Source: UBA4285 sp050944355 (lineage in GTDB: Bacteria; Bacillota; Clostridia; Lachnospirales; Lachnospiraceae). Taken from it: 64,000 nucleotides of DNA. Under the pieces are notes generated by a model that searched no databases, had not been told where the DNA came from, and saw only the letters and a program-made list of their open reading frames with translations. The stretch is from contig JBMNQX010000003.1 of assembly GCA_050944355.1 (NCBI GenBank), positions 124,001 to 188,000 on the forward strand, in the 5' to 3' direction. Position numbers and translations under genes: made by a program. This document shows, in pieces, positions 8,144-17,564 of this stretch (positions within the stretch are counted from its first letter, which is position 1; every line of letters begins with the position of its first letter).

Positions 8144-9676
8144 ATGCGTTCAGGCGGAATTCTCATGCCATTGTTCAGCCTTCCGGGCAAATACGGAATC
8201 GGCTGCCTCTCAAAAGAGGCGTACGATTTCGCGGATTTCCTGAAGGCGTCCGGCGCACAGTACTGGCAGATGCTGCCTTTCGGGCCGACGTCCTACGGCG
8301 ATTCGCCGTATCAGTCCTATTCGACATTTGCCGGGAATCCGTATTTTATCGATCTCGAAGAGCTGATCCGGCTCGGCTGTCTAACGAAGAGGCAGTGCGA
8401 CGCGGCGGATCTCGGCGAAGACCCTGAGCGGATCGACTACGCGAAACTCTATCAGAACAGAATGGCGCTGCTCAAAGAAGCCTATAAAAAGGCGGCTTCT
8501 GACAGCGCCCTTGTCCGGCGCGAGAGGGCGTGGGCAAAAAAGCAGGCATTCTGGCTGCCGGACTACGCGCTTTTCATGGCGCTCAAAGACGAGAACGGCG
8601 GAAAGAGTTTTCAGGAGTGGCCTGACGAGGTGCGCATGAGAGAGCCGGCCGCCCTCAAAGCCGCGCAGAAGCGGCTTAAAGACGGGATCGGCTTCTATAC
8701 CTGGACGCAGTATGAATTTGACCGGGAGTGGCAGGCGCTGCGCGCGCACTGCCGCAAGCTCGGCATCCGGCTGATCGGCGACCTGCCGATTTACGTGGCG
8801 GCGGATTCCGCGGACGTCTGGGGCAACCCGGAGCTTTTTCAGCTGGACGAAAAGAACCGCCCGACAAGAGTGGCCGGCTGCCCGCCGGACCAGTTCGCTG
8901 CGGGCGGACAGCTCTGGGGAAACCCGCTCTACAACTGGCCGGTTCACGAGCAGCAGCAGTTTTCCTGGTGGATGAGCCGCCTGCGCCGCGTCGCGGATCT
9001 CGTGGACGTGGTCCGGATCGACCATTTCCGCGGCTTTGCGTCGTACTATTCGATTCCGGCGGGGCGGAAGGACGCCCGCGTCGGACACTGGGTCAAAGGA
9101 CCGGGCATGAAGCTCTTCCGGGTGATGGAGCAGGAACTTCCGCAGCTTGATGTCATCGCGGAGGATCTCGGGTTTATCACAAAGAGTGTGAAACAGCTCG
9201 TCAGACGGACCGGCTTCCCGAACATGAAAGTGCTGCAGTTCGCGTTCGGCCCGGACGACAAGTACGGCGAATCGATGTATCTGCCGCACAATTATGGCCG
9301 CAACTGCGTGGCGTACACGGGAACGCACGACAACGACACGACAAAGGGCTGGCTCGCCTCGCTTGACAAAGAAACGCATGAGTGCGTGCGCCGGTATCTG
9401 AATGCGGACAAAAAGGCGACCGACGCCGAGCTCACCAGGCGTCTGCGAGACGCGGCGCTTTTTTCTGTGGCGGATCTGTGCGTGATCCCGATGCAGGACT
9501 GGCTTCTGCTCGGCAGCAAGGCCCGGATCAACACGCCCAGTGTGCTCGGCGGCAACTGGCAGTGGCGCATGAAAGAAGGCGCTGACAGCCCGGAACTGGC
9601 CCGGACAATCCGGGAGCGCATGGCTCTGAGCGGCCGCGTGCCCCTCGAATGGCGGAAAGGAAACAAGAAAAAGTGA
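8144..9676 (+). CDS. malQ: 4-alpha-glucanotransferase (amylomaltase, GH77)
   Basis: Transfers 1,4-alpha-glucan chains between maltodextrins in the cytosol. It is 510 residues, the usual length. The GH77 catalytic residues are Asp293 in RIDHFRGF, Glu340 in VIAEDLG and Asp396 in GTHDND. The N-terminal PLFSLPGKYGIG and MLPFGPTSYGDSPYQ are family blocks. It lies in the same run as the GH27 gene, consistent with intracellular sugar use. The 3' end overlaps the next gene or nearly so. Confidence 0.96.
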   Translation: MRSGGILMPLFSLPGKYGIGCLSKEAYDFADFLKASGAQYWQMLPFGPTSYGDSPYQSYSTFAGNPYFIDLEELIRLGCLTKRQCDAADLGEDPERIDYAKLYQNRMALLKEAYKKAASDSALVRRERAWAKKQAFWLPDYALFMALKDENGGKSFQEWPDEVRMREPAALKAAQKRLKDGIGFYTWTQYEFDREWQALRAHCRKLGIRLIGDLPIYVAADSADVWGNPELFQLDEKNRPTRVAGCPPDQFAAGGQLWGNPLYNWPVHEQQQFSWWMSRLRRVADLVDVVRIDHFRGFASYYSIPAGRKDARVGHWVKGPGMKLFRVMEQELPQLDVIAEDLGFITKSVKQLVRRTGFPNMKVLQFAFGPDDKYGESMYLPHNYGRNCVAYTGTHDNDTTKGWLASLDKETHECVRRYLNADKKATDAELTRRLRDAALFSVADLCVIPMQDWLLLGSKARINTPSVLGGNWQWRMKEGADSPELARTIRERMALSGRVPLEWRKGNKKK

Positions 9677-10839
9677 CACCTGATGGCAAATGTCCCTGGG
9701 CGGCCGGCCGCTATCCCTGCGGCGGATGTTCAGGCGACACAACCGCATACGAAAAAACTCTGCAGGTCAAGCTGGAAGGACTGAAAAAGACGCTTGGGGG
9801 CGTCTGTGTGCCGGACATGATCGTCGGCGCTGACCATCCGCTTCACTACCGCAACAAAGTTCACCGGGTCCTTGTTTCCGGCGGCAGGGGAAAAGTAGTC
9901 GCCGGCATCTATCAGGCGGGAACGCACCGCGTGATTCCGGTCGATCACTGCCTGATCGAGGATGAGCGGGCGCAGGCGGTTATTGCGGATACGGTTGAGC
10001 TTATCCGCCGATTTCACTACGAAATTTACAATGAAGACACAGGCCGCGGAATGTTGCGCCACGTGCTGGTGCGCACGGCACACGCGACCGGCGAACTGAT
10101 GCTGATCCTGGTTTCGGCGTCAAATTACCTGCCGGGGCAGAAGGACTTTGTGCGCGAAATTCTGCGCCTTCATCCGGAGATCACGACGATCGTGCTGTCG
10201 GAAAACCGGAAGCGGACGACATTTGTCATGGGAGAGCGCGAAAAAGTCCTGTACGGTCCGGGCTTTATCCGCGACAGGCTGTGCGGCCGCATCTTTCGGA
10301 TTTCCGCCGGCTCGTTTTACCAGATCAATTCAGAACAGACGGAGAAACTGTACACACAGGCCGTGCGGATGGCCGGGCTTGACGGGACGCAGACGGTGAT
10401 CGACGCGTACTGCGGAATCGCGACGATCGGGCTGTGTGCGGCCGATAAGGCGCAGCTCGTGCTCGGCGCGGAACTCAACGCCCGCGCGGTCTCGGACGCC
10501 GTGAAGAATATCCACGAGAACGACCTGACAAATGTGCGGGTGCTGAAGGCGGACGCCGGCGATTTTCTTGAGATTCTCGCCGGCAAGCCGGGGACAGAGC
10601 GCGACAGGACGGTTCTGTTTCTCGATCCGCCGAGATCCGGCGCGACGGAAAAGTTCTTAAAATCGGCGCTGCGCCTTGCGCCCGCCCGGATCGTGTACAT
10701 TTCCTGCGGGCCGCAGAGTCTGGCGCGCGATCTGAAGATGCTCGGGAGAAAGTATCGCGTGGAAAAGGCGACGGCATTTGACATGTTCCCGTTCACGAAA
10801 GAACATGTCGAGACAGTGACTTCATTGATCAGAAAATGA
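9649..10839 (+). CDS. rlmD: 23S rRNA (uracil-5-)-methyltransferase, RlmD/RlmCD family
   Basis: SAM-dependent m5U methyltransferase of the TrmA/RumA family. Likely Fe-S ligands are C15, C24, C27 and C101. The FRISAGSFYQIN segment, the SAM-binding AYCGIATIGL and LDPPRSGA motifs, and the catalytic cysteine in ISCGPQSL are all present. ATG 9649 lies inside malQ. An alternative GTG at 9673 just after the malQ end has an AAGGA site 8-10 nt upstream and may be the true start. There is no N-terminal TRAM domain, as in the shorter Firmicutes members. Confidence 0.88.
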   Translation: MAERKQEKVTPDGKCPWAAGRYPCGGCSGDTTAYEKTLQVKLEGLKKTLGGVCVPDMIVGADHPLHYRNKVHRVLVSGGRGKVVAGIYQAGTHRVIPVDHCLIEDERAQAVIADTVELIRRFHYEIYNEDTGRGMLRHVLVRTAHATGELMLILVSASNYLPGQKDFVREILRLHPEITTIVLSENRKRTTFVMGEREKVLYGPGFIRDRLCGRIFRISAGSFYQINSEQTEKLYTQAVRMAGLDGTQTVIDAYCGIATIGLCAADKAQLVLGAELNARAVSDAVKNIHENDLTNVRVLKADAGDFLEILAGKPGTERDRTVLFLDPPRSGATEKFLKSALRLAPARIVYISCGPQSLARDLKMLGRKYRVEKATAFDMFPFTKEHVETVTSLIRK

Positions 10840-10912
10840 GCGAGGACCCGAAAAGATAATTAAGCGGCAGAAATGCCCGGATTCAGACTGTTACAGGGGG
10901 GAAAAAACGGTC

Positions 10913-11566
10913 ATGATCAGCGAAGAAGGCGGATATTGGAAGAGAAATATACCGCCGATTCTTATTGAAGTTGTTTTTGTTGTTTCCTGTTTTATCGTGC
11001 CGGAAAGCTTTTATCTGTATACGAATTTCGTTTTTTATCTACTGCTGCTGATTTATTTCATAATCCGAAGAGATTTTTCTTTTCATGAATGGGGTAAAAA
11101 TCTGAAAAGCGGGAAGAAATTCTGGAAAGCGGCATTTTTTACAATACTGGGCATGGCAGCGGCTTTTGCCTGCTCCGCCCTGCTGGAAGCTATGTTCCCG
11201 GATCTTCCGGACGGAATGATCAATCTGAAACAGGATGGATGGCTCGCCATTCTGATCTTCGCCGTTTCAACCATAATACTCCCGCCGCTCGCGGAAGAAC
11301 TTTTTTATCGCCAAAGCATGATCTCCTTTCGCAGCAGGCCGATACTTATCGCTTCCGTGATTGCCAGCATGTTTTTATACGCTCTCGAGCATTCTCTGGA
11401 ACCGTGGGGGATTTTTCTGACAATGCTGTGGGCTTTGCCTCTGAGCATTTCCTATATAAAAACAAAAAATGTCTATGTTGCGATGACGGCTCATTTTCTG
11501 ATCAACCTGGTTGGAAACGGAACAGATGTCGTATTCATGATTATGAAGATGGTAAACAGAGTATAA
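10913..11566 (+). CDS. CPBP-family intramembrane metalloprotease, short form
   Basis: This 217-residue membrane protein with six or seven hydrophobic segments has the CPBP motifs EExxxR (in AEELFYRQ, about 127-132), a histidine in LEHSLEP and HFLINL near the C-terminus. The upstream GGGGGGAAA-type site is imperfect but 6-8 nt from the ATG. It is separate from the longer relative at 5234. The role is unknown; family members act in prenyl processing or immunity. Confidence 0.82.
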   Translation: MISEEGGYWKRNIPPILIEVVFVVSCFIVPESFYLYTNFVFYLLLLIYFIIRRDFSFHEWGKNLKSGKKFWKAAFFTILGMAAAFACSALLEAMFPDLPDGMINLKQDGWLAILIFAVSTIILPPLAEELFYRQSMISFRSRPILIASVIASMFLYALEHSLEPWGIFLTMLWALPLSISYIKTKNVYVAMTAHFLINLVGNGTDVVFMIMKMVNRV

Positions 11567-11625
11567 AACAGTGATTTCCGATTCGGAATCATGAGACACA
11601 GGCAGGCAATATCTGCTTATGGCAA

Positions 11626-11667
11626 TAAAAAATGGATGCTTCCTGTTCGTTACAGGAAAGCATCCAT
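11626..11667 (-). terminator. Intrinsic terminator of the DUF5684 gene
   Basis: A 15-bp stem (11632-11646 with 11652-11667, one bulged A) is followed on the minus strand by TTTTTTATTGCC. The same stem and tail recur in the opposite orientation at 21521. Confidence 0.85.
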
Positions 11668-11715
11668 GATGGGATCAGTCTGCAGATTTATTGCCCGGTT
11701 TCACGGTGTTTTCAA

Positions 11716-12114
11716 TTATTGATTTTCTTGTTCCTGCTGCTTATTTGCCGGCCCGACATATGTGTAATTGCCGAATCCCAGAATCAGCTGGAAGATGTTC
11801 GGCAGAAAGATAAGACCGATGGCAAATCCGGTGCCTTGCCCGAAAGCTTTTGCAAGCTTCACATCGAGAACGATCATAATCACGACGTTCACGATCGGGA
11901 TGAGCATCAGCAGGAAAAACCAGCCGCTTCCCCAGGCGATCTTAAACAGAATATACTGGTTATAAAACGGAATGATGCTTTTCCATCCGGCTTCTCCGGC
12001 CTTCTCGAAAATCTTCCACTGCGCGACAATCAGCAGAATGCAGACGATAAGCCAGAGTACCCAGGTCGTCGCGAACGTATCGATGAGCCATAACGTTGCC
12101 AAATCGTTTTCCAT
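11716..12114 (-). CDS. DUF5684-type small integral membrane protein
   Basis: The start was set at 12114 because an AGGGGG site lies 8 nt upstream. A longer frame exists but its extra 18 residues are not membrane-like. The protein of 132 residues has three or four hydrophobic segments, and the family block KIFEKAGEAGWKSIIPFYN follows the first of them. The family is common in Firmicutes and some members resemble signal-peptidase-like proteins, but no activity is established. It ends with a terminator and is the only minus-strand gene in this part. Confidence 0.75.
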   Translation of the reverse strand: MENDLATLWLIDTFATTWVLWLIVCILLIVAQWKIFEKAGEAGWKSIIPFYNQYILFKIAWGSGWFFLLMLIPIVNVVIMIVLDVKLAKAFGQGTGFAIGLIFLPNIFQLILGFGNYTYVGPANKQQEQENQ

Positions 12115-12250
12115 ACTTTTCCCCCTTTTAATAAATCTGTATGCTGCAGCTGTTTCCAGCTCCCCCAATCTGAATCTATCACACTTTGATGAAAGTGTAA
12201 ATACAGGGCTTTTTCCGCCAACAGGACAGTGAAGAATCAGAAAGTTTATT

Positions 12251-12285
12251 CCGCCGGCCGGCTGCCCGACCGGCGGAATTTTATG
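12251..12285. other. GC-rich hairpin with TTTTAT tail in a 395-nt gap
   Basis: TTCCGCCGG (12251-12259) pairs with CCGGCGGAA (12272-12280), followed by TTTTAT. It is shaped like a + strand terminator, but no + strand gene ends nearby, so it could be a leader attenuator or a relic. The rest of the 12115-12508 gap is AT-rich around 12330-12420, where the aldehyde dehydrogenase promoter should lie; no confident pair of boxes was found. A copy of the repeated word is at 12442. Confidence 0.4.
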
Positions 12286-12508
12286 TCTATCTGAGAGGGA
12301 AACTGCAGGCGGCCGATCGATAGTTTATCAAAGAATCATATCTTGTTCATATATAAAACACATTTTCGAAAAATAATTCCGCTAAAATTATGATATATTA
12401 CATTTTTTGCGGTCTGTTATACAAAATATCGCAGTCGGATCCATTTGCCAGGAGACGCCGGCAGCGTGTGTTCAGCCGTTCATTTCCATTCGCAAGGAGG
12501 TATGTATC

Positions 12509-13879
12509 ATGAGAATAAAAGAAACGATTGAAAAACAAAGAGCCTTTTATGAATCAGGGACAACCCGAACCTACGAATACAGATTGAGAGCGCTTAAGAA
12601 TCTGGAAAAAGCCATCAGACAGATGGAGCCGGAAATCAACGAAGCTCTGCACAAGGATCTGAACAAAGCGCCGACGGAATCGTATATGACAGAAGTCGGC
12701 ATGGTTCTTTCGGAACTGCGCTACGCGAAAAAACACCTGAAGAAATGGATGAAGAAAGACAGGGTGAGGACTCCTCTTGCCCAGTTTCCGTCCAAGAGTT
12801 TTACGATTGCAGAGCCGTATGGCGTTGTGCTGATCATGGCGCCCTGGAATTATCCGTTTATGCTCAGCATTGAGCCGCTGATCGGTGCCATCGCCGCCGG
12901 CAACTGCGTCGTGCTGAAACCATCCGCGTACGCAAAAGCGACGGGCGACGTCCTTGAGAAACTGATTCACATGATATTCCCGAAAGAATTTGTGACGATC
13001 GTGAAGGGCGGCCGGGAGGAAAATGCGATCCTGCTGGACATCCGGTTCGATTATATATTTTTCACGGGCAGCGTGAGCGTCGGAAAACTGGTCATGGAGA
13101 AAGCGTCAAAGAATCTCACGCCGGTTTCTCTTGAGCTGGGTGGAAAGAGTCCCTGCATCATCGATGAAACGGCGGATCTGAATCTGGCGGCAAAGCGGCT
13201 GGTGTTCGGAAAATTCCTGAACTGCGGCCAGACGTGCGTGGCGCCGGATTATGTTCTGGTACAGGAGTCCGTAAAGGATGAGCTGGTTGAAAAATTAAGC
13301 GTCTGGATTCATAAGTTCTACGGGAACGACCCGCTCGAATGCGCCGAATACCCGAAAATGATCAACGAAAAACATTTTGAGCGCGTCTGCGGTCTGATGC
13401 AGTCCGGGAAAATTGTGATCGGCGGCCAGACAAATCCGGATACTCTGCAGATTGAGCCGACGGTTCTCTGCGACGTGAAGAGAGACGATCCGGTCATGGA
13501 GGAAGAGATTTTCGGACCGGTGCTGCCGCTGATCACGTATCGCACCAAAAGTGATCTGCTTTCTTACATCCGTTCCTATGAGAAGCCGCTGGCGCTGTAT
13601 CTTTTCACGCGGAAAAGAAAGATGCAGTGCTGGGTACTCTCGAACATTTCCTTTGGCGGCGGATGCATCAATGACACCGTGATTCATCTGGCCACTCCGT
13701 ACATGGCTTTCGGCGGCGTCGGTGCGAGCGGCATGGGATCCTATCACGGAAAGCAGAGCTTCGAGACATTCAGTCACCGGAGGAGCATCGTGAAAAAGGG
13801 CTTGTGGCTTGACCTCCCGATGCGGTATCATCCGTATACGAAGACGAAAGACAAATTGGTGCGGATGTTTGTGAAATAA
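12509..13879 (+). CDS. Aldehyde dehydrogenase, class 3 type
   Basis: NAD(P)-dependent oxidation of an aldehyde to the acid. The start at 12509 is supported by AAGGAGG 8 nt upstream. The 456 residues are the class 3 length (fatty/aryl aldehyde dehydrogenase, no mitochondrial-type extension). The oxyanion Asn114 is in PWNYP, the general base Glu209 in SLELGGK, and the nucleophile Cys243 in NCGQTC. Two compact genes follow, perhaps in one unit. The natural aldehyde is unknown. Confidence 0.92.
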   Translation: MRIKETIEKQRAFYESGTTRTYEYRLRALKNLEKAIRQMEPEINEALHKDLNKAPTESYMTEVGMVLSELRYAKKHLKKWMKKDRVRTPLAQFPSKSFTIAEPYGVVLIMAPWNYPFMLSIEPLIGAIAAGNCVVLKPSAYAKATGDVLEKLIHMIFPKEFVTIVKGGREENAILLDIRFDYIFFTGSVSVGKLVMEKASKNLTPVSLELGGKSPCIIDETADLNLAAKRLVFGKFLNCGQTCVAPDYVLVQESVKDELVEKLSVWIHKFYGNDPLECAEYPKMINEKHFERVCGLMQSGKIVIGGQTNPDTLQIEPTVLCDVKRDDPVMEEEIFGPVLPLITYRTKSDLLSYIRSYEKPLALYLFTRKRKMQCWVLSNISFGGGCINDTVIHLATPYMAFGGVGASGMGSYHGKQSFETFSHRRSIVKKGLWLDLPMRYHPYTKTKDKLVRMFVK

Positions 13880-13892
13880 CGGATGGATTGCC

Positions 13893-14171
13893 ATGGAGTA
13901 TGAATTTGACGCGATAATTGAGCCGGTGCCCGATAAAGGCGGAGCATTTGTCAGGGTTCCGGTTGATATCCGAAAGGAATTCGGGAAGGGAAGGCTCAAA
14001 GTTCATGCTTCATTTGACGGAATTCCCTATGACGGAAGCGTCGTCAATATGGGCGTCAGAAATGATGACGGGTCCGTCTGCTATATCATCGGAGTCAGGA
14101 AAGATATCCGCAAAGCCATGAACAAGGGGGTCGGCAGCAGGATTCACGTGCGCATTGTGCCGATCCTGTGA
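13893..14171 (+). CDS. DUF1905 domain protein
   Basis: This 92-residue protein covers a complete DUF1905 fold: FDAIIEPVPDKGGAFVRVP at the N-terminus, DIRKEFGKG in the middle and a C-terminal GVRKDIRKAMNKGVGS. The family is small and beta-rich, related to AbrB-like barrels, with no known activity. It starts 14 nt after the aldehyde dehydrogenase and ends 7 nt before the hydrolase. A copy of the 11-base word at 13945 encodes AFVR. Confidence 0.85.
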   Translation: MEYEFDAIIEPVPDKGGAFVRVPVDIRKEFGKGRLKVHASFDGIPYDGSVVNMGVRNDDGSVCYIIGVRKDIRKAMNKGVGSRIHVRIVPIL

Positions 14172-14177
14172 ATTTGT

Positions 14178-15119
14178 ATGGTAAAGAAAGTGCTGAAAAT
14201 AACGGGTATCATTGTCCTCATTCTGATTTTAATTTTTGTGCTTCTGACGGTTTATTCTCTTCATAAGCCGGCCGCGCCCGATTCTTACTGGAACAGAATT
14301 GACAGCACCGGGGCGGTCGAAAGCCGTTATCTGACTCTGGGCCCGTATGCGGTGCAGACAAAAAAGTATGAAGCTCCGCAGGATGAGAGCGACAAAGCAG
14401 ACTCCTATTATCAGGTCTGGTATCCTGAAGAAGCGGGGGTTTATCCGCTCGTCGTCATGGTAAATGGGACTGGTGTGCCCTGCAATAAGTACGAGGCTGT
14501 CTTTCAGCATTTTGCGAGCTTCGGCTACGTCGTCATCGGCAATAACTACGGTACGAACTGGGACGGACGCCATGCCTCCGAGACTCTGCAGTTCGCGCTG
14601 GACACAGAAGAGATCGCTTCGATGATCGACCCGGACAAAATCGCGATCGGCGGGCATTCCCAGGGTGGCATGGGGACTTTCAATGCCATTACGGAATATG
14701 ACAACGGCGCCCTGTACAAGGCTGCTTTTTCTCTTTCACCGACCAATGACGAACTCGCCATCGGCCTGCAGTGGGGCTTTGATCTGGGGACAGATCAGGA
14801 ATATGCATTCAGACTGGATCAGATTCAGATACCGATGCTCATTGCCGCCGGCACGGGTTCATTTGACAGTGAAACCGTGAGCCCGCTCGCGAAAATGCAG
14901 GAAGAATTCAGCAGCCTGGCGGGCGACAAGGTGATCTTCCGGAGAAGCGATGACGTTGACCACGGTGCTATACTGTATGAAGTCAACGGTTATGTCATCG
15001 CCTGGCTCGACTATTACCTGAAAGGTGTTTCGGAAAATGAGAGCGCATTCTATGGCGATGGCGCCGAGCTTTCCGAAAATCCGCGCTATCAGGACTATCA
15101 GGCAGAAATGACAGAGTGA
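14178..15119 (+). CDS. Membrane-anchored alpha/beta hydrolase (chlorophyllase/PETase-like)
   Basis: One N-terminal hydrophobic helix (residues 7-27) anchors or exports the protein. The catalytic triad can be placed as Ser161 in GGHSQGG, Asp230 after AAGTGSF, and His262 in VDHGA. The overall pattern, with VNGTGVP and the GHSQGG nucleophile, fits the cutinase/chlorophyllase-like group of esterases. It likely acts outside the cell on an ester, but the substrate is not known. It follows DUF1905 by 6 nt. Confidence 0.8.
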   Translation: MVKKVLKITGIIVLILILIFVLLTVYSLHKPAAPDSYWNRIDSTGAVESRYLTLGPYAVQTKKYEAPQDESDKADSYYQVWYPEEAGVYPLVVMVNGTGVPCNKYEAVFQHFASFGYVVIGNNYGTNWDGRHASETLQFALDTEEIASMIDPDKIAIGGHSQGGMGTFNAITEYDNGALYKAAFSLSPTNDELAIGLQWGFDLGTDQEYAFRLDQIQIPMLIAAGTGSFDSETVSPLAKMQEEFSSLAGDKVIFRRSDDVDHGAILYEVNGYVIAWLDYYLKGVSENESAFYGDGAELSENPRYQDYQAEMTE

Positions 15120-15175
15120 CGGATTCCAGGAAACAGCCGAAACGGATAGCGGAAATCTGCACGGAGGAGAAAAAC

Positions 15176-15949
15176 ATGAAACAGTATATTGTGGATGCAT
15201 TTACCGACCATGTCTTTCACGGCAATCAGGCTGCCATCTGCATTCTGGACAAATGGATTCCGGAAGAATTGATGATGAACATCGCCAGGGAAAATAATTT
15301 TTCCGAGACCGCCTTCGCTGTCAAAGAAGGTGATACATATCATCTCCGCTGGTTTACGCCGGGCGGCGAGATTGATCTGTGCGGCCACGCCACGCTGGCC
15401 TGCGCGTATGTCCTGTTCTGGTTCTATATTCCGGAGGCTGAGAAGATTGTTTTCAGCACGATGAGCGGCGACCTGATCGTCACAAAAAAGGGTGATCTTC
15501 TGGAAATGGAGTTCCCGGCATATCAGCTGAAAAAGACAGAAGTGACAAAAGCGATGGCCGATGCCCTGGGCGCTGAGCCGAAAGAAGCGTATCTCGGCCG
15601 GGATCTGCTCTGCGTGTTTGACGACGAATCGGTCGTCCGCGGTCTTACCCCGGATATGGAAAAGGTTAAGAAACTGGATGGACTTCTCCTGAATGTGACG
15701 GCTCCCGGAAAAGAGACAGACTGCGTGTCAAGAAGCTTTGCACCCAAACTCAACGTGATTGAGGACCCTGTCTGCGGTTCCGGCCACTGCCACATTGTCC
15801 CCTACTGGGCCGAGAGGCTCGGAAAGAATGAGATTGTGGCTTACCAGGCTTCACAGCGCGGAGGAACCTTATACTGCAGAATGCAGGGAGATAAAATCTT
15901 CATGGCCGGGAAGGCAGTCCTGTTCAGCAAGAGTGAAATCTTCGTGTGA
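15176..15949 (+). CDS. PhzF-family isomerase/epimerase-like protein
   Basis: The start at 15176 has GGAGGAGAAAAAC before it; an in-frame ATG at 15116 gives extra residues unlike the family. The 258-residue protein has VDAFTxxxFxGNxAA at the N-terminus, the catalytic Glu44 in NNFSETAF, the GGEIDLCGHAT block (63-73) and DPVCGSGH in the second half. Family members isomerise or epimerise small acids, such as PhzF in phenazine synthesis. No phenazine genes are nearby, so the substrate is unknown. Confidence 0.88.
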   Translation: MKQYIVDAFTDHVFHGNQAAICILDKWIPEELMMNIARENNFSETAFAVKEGDTYHLRWFTPGGEIDLCGHATLACAYVLFWFYIPEAEKIVFSTMSGDLIVTKKGDLLEMEFPAYQLKKTEVTKAMADALGAEPKEAYLGRDLLCVFDDESVVRGLTPDMEKVKKLDGLLLNVTAPGKETDCVSRSFAPKLNVIEDPVCGSGHCHIVPYWAERLGKNEIVAYQASQRGGTLYCRMQGDKIFMAGKAVLFSKSEIFV

Positions 15950-16015
15950 GGTATGAAACAAGGCGGTACAGAACAGCAAATCCGGAAAATATTTGTCAAC
16001 AGGATGGAGAATCAC

Positions 16016-17404
16016 ATGCTGAAGAAAAAGGTCATGATGATTGCCGATATGCTCATCGCAGCATCCCTTTTCGCGGGATGCGGCGCCGCAGGAAATACCG
16101 TGGGGACATCTGCGGAAGCTTCGGGCACTGAGTCGATATCAAAGAATGAAGGAACGACCACGGAAGAGACGGAGGGCAGTCTTACGAAAGAGGACACGGA
16201 AAATGAGAATGACATGTCCGCAGAGGAGTTTCTCTCATCGGATGCCTATACGCAGTTTATAAGCGATAAGGAGGAGGCGGTGGCGGAAAGCAGCAAAAAT
16301 CAGGATACGCTGAACGCCTACCTGCAGGACACGGTGCCGGAGATTCTGAAGGACGACGGCGTCAGCAATGTCATCTATTCGCCGGCAAATGTCTACATTG
16401 AGCTTGCGATGCTCGCCCGGTGCACCAGCGGGGAGACACAGCAGCAGTTGTTCTCGCTCCTCGGTGCCGATTCGACGGAAGAAATTTCCAGCATCGTTGA
16501 TGCGATTTTAGGCGCCAATGCGGCGGAGAATCCTTTGGTGACGACGACTTTTGGCAATTCGATGTGGCTGCAGGAAGAGCTGAATTACAACGAGGATACG
16601 CTGCAGAGCCTTGCCGACAGCTATCACGCTTATTCCTATGTGGGGGATCTCTCGTCAGAAGAGGCCAACGACGCCCTGCATCAGTGGATCAACGATAATA
16701 CCGGAAACCTTTTGAGTGATGCGGCAGACGGACTTAAGATGGATCAGGAAACAGTGATGAGCCTTGTGTCGACGCTGTATCTCAAGGCATCCTGGCAAAG
16801 CAGCTTTTACGCGGAAGATACGACGACGGAGACCTTCCATGGCGCCGAGGACATGGAGGTTTCGATGATGCACCAGACCCTCTCCACCGATGTCTTTCAG
16901 GGAAATGGGTTCAGGGCTCTGGCGCTGAATTTGTCATATTGCGGAAAGATGTGGATTTTCCTGCCGGACGCGGACACGGAGTTGTCCGCTCTCCCTGCCA
17001 ATGAGGACGTCTACCGGATTCTTTCCGGAGACGAGACAATGGAATCCACCTATGCGGAGGTGAACCTATCTCTCCCGAAGTTCGATGTCCAGTCGGATCT
17101 CGACCTCATTGACGCGCTGAAGGCTCTGGGAGTAGAAGACATGTTCACCGACGCGGCGGACTTTACGCCCCTCACCGCCGATACCGGATGCGCGGTTTCC
17201 CAGCTCGAGCACGCGGCCCGGGTGAAGACTGATGAGGACGGGATCGAGGCCGCGGCATTTACGGCGGCGATGGTAGGGGCGACGTCGATCATGGAAAATG
17301 AGACCATGGATTTTAACGTCGATCATCCGTTCCTGTTTGCGGTGCAGGGCGAGGACGGCAGCGTTTTGTTCACGGGGCTTGTGAACAGCCCGGAGACGGA
17401 ATAA
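16016..17404 (+). CDS. Serpin-family protease inhibitor, lipoprotein
   Basis: The start at 16016 has GGATGGAG 6-7 nt upstream. A signal with lipobox-like LFAGC puts lipid on Cys22. A Ser/Glu-rich linker leads to a full serpin core: NVIYSPANVYIELAML, SMWLQEELNYN, VSTLYLKASW and HPFLFAV. The hinge DEDGIEAAAFTAA of the reactive loop has the small residues needed for loop insertion, so it should be inhibitory. By fixed counting from the hinge P1 would be Thr, but the loop is about four residues longer than in antitrypsin, so the scissile bond is uncertain. It probably protects the cell surface from host or competing proteases. Confidence 0.9.
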   Translation: MLKKKVMMIADMLIAASLFAGCGAAGNTVGTSAEASGTESISKNEGTTTEETEGSLTKEDTENENDMSAEEFLSSDAYTQFISDKEEAVAESSKNQDTLNAYLQDTVPEILKDDGVSNVIYSPANVYIELAMLARCTSGETQQQLFSLLGADSTEEISSIVDAILGANAAENPLVTTTFGNSMWLQEELNYNEDTLQSLADSYHAYSYVGDLSSEEANDALHQWINDNTGNLLSDAADGLKMDQETVMSLVSTLYLKASWQSSFYAEDTTTETFHGAEDMEVSMMHQTLSTDVFQGNGFRALALNLSYCGKMWIFLPDADTELSALPANEDVYRILSGDETMESTYAEVNLSLPKFDVQSDLDLIDALKALGVEDMFTDAADFTPLTADTGCAVSQLEHAARVKTDEDGIEAAAFTAAMVGATSIMENETMDFNVDHPFLFAVQGEDGSVLFTGLVNSPETE

Positions 17405-17455
17405 AACTGTATCGCGTGATTTTAAAATGTATCAAATTCCGGTTTGCCGGACATG

Positions 17456-17490
17456 ACAGATGCTTCGCATGGAGCATCTGTTATTTTTTT
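17456..17490 (+). terminator. Intrinsic terminator of the serpin gene
   Basis: ACAGATGCT (17456-17464) pairs perfectly with AGCATCTGT (17473-17481), followed by TATTTTTTT. Confidence 0.9.
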
Positions 17491-17512
17491 GTATGCATTT
17501 TACATAAAGGTC

Positions 17513-17543
17513 TTGCTTGTGACGCAGGGTAATAATTTATCAT
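17513..17543 (+). promoter_or_regulatory. MerR-type promoter with 19-nt spacer
   Basis: TTGCTT (17513-17518) and TATCAT (17538-17543) are 19 nt apart, the overlong spacing typical of MerR-activated promoters. The spacer holds an imperfect dyad, GTGAC-GCAGG-GTAAT. The MerR gene starts at 17565, so autoregulation of the merR-ABC operon is likely. Confidence 0.6.
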
Positions 17544-17564
17544 GTAATCAAGAGGTGAAGAATC

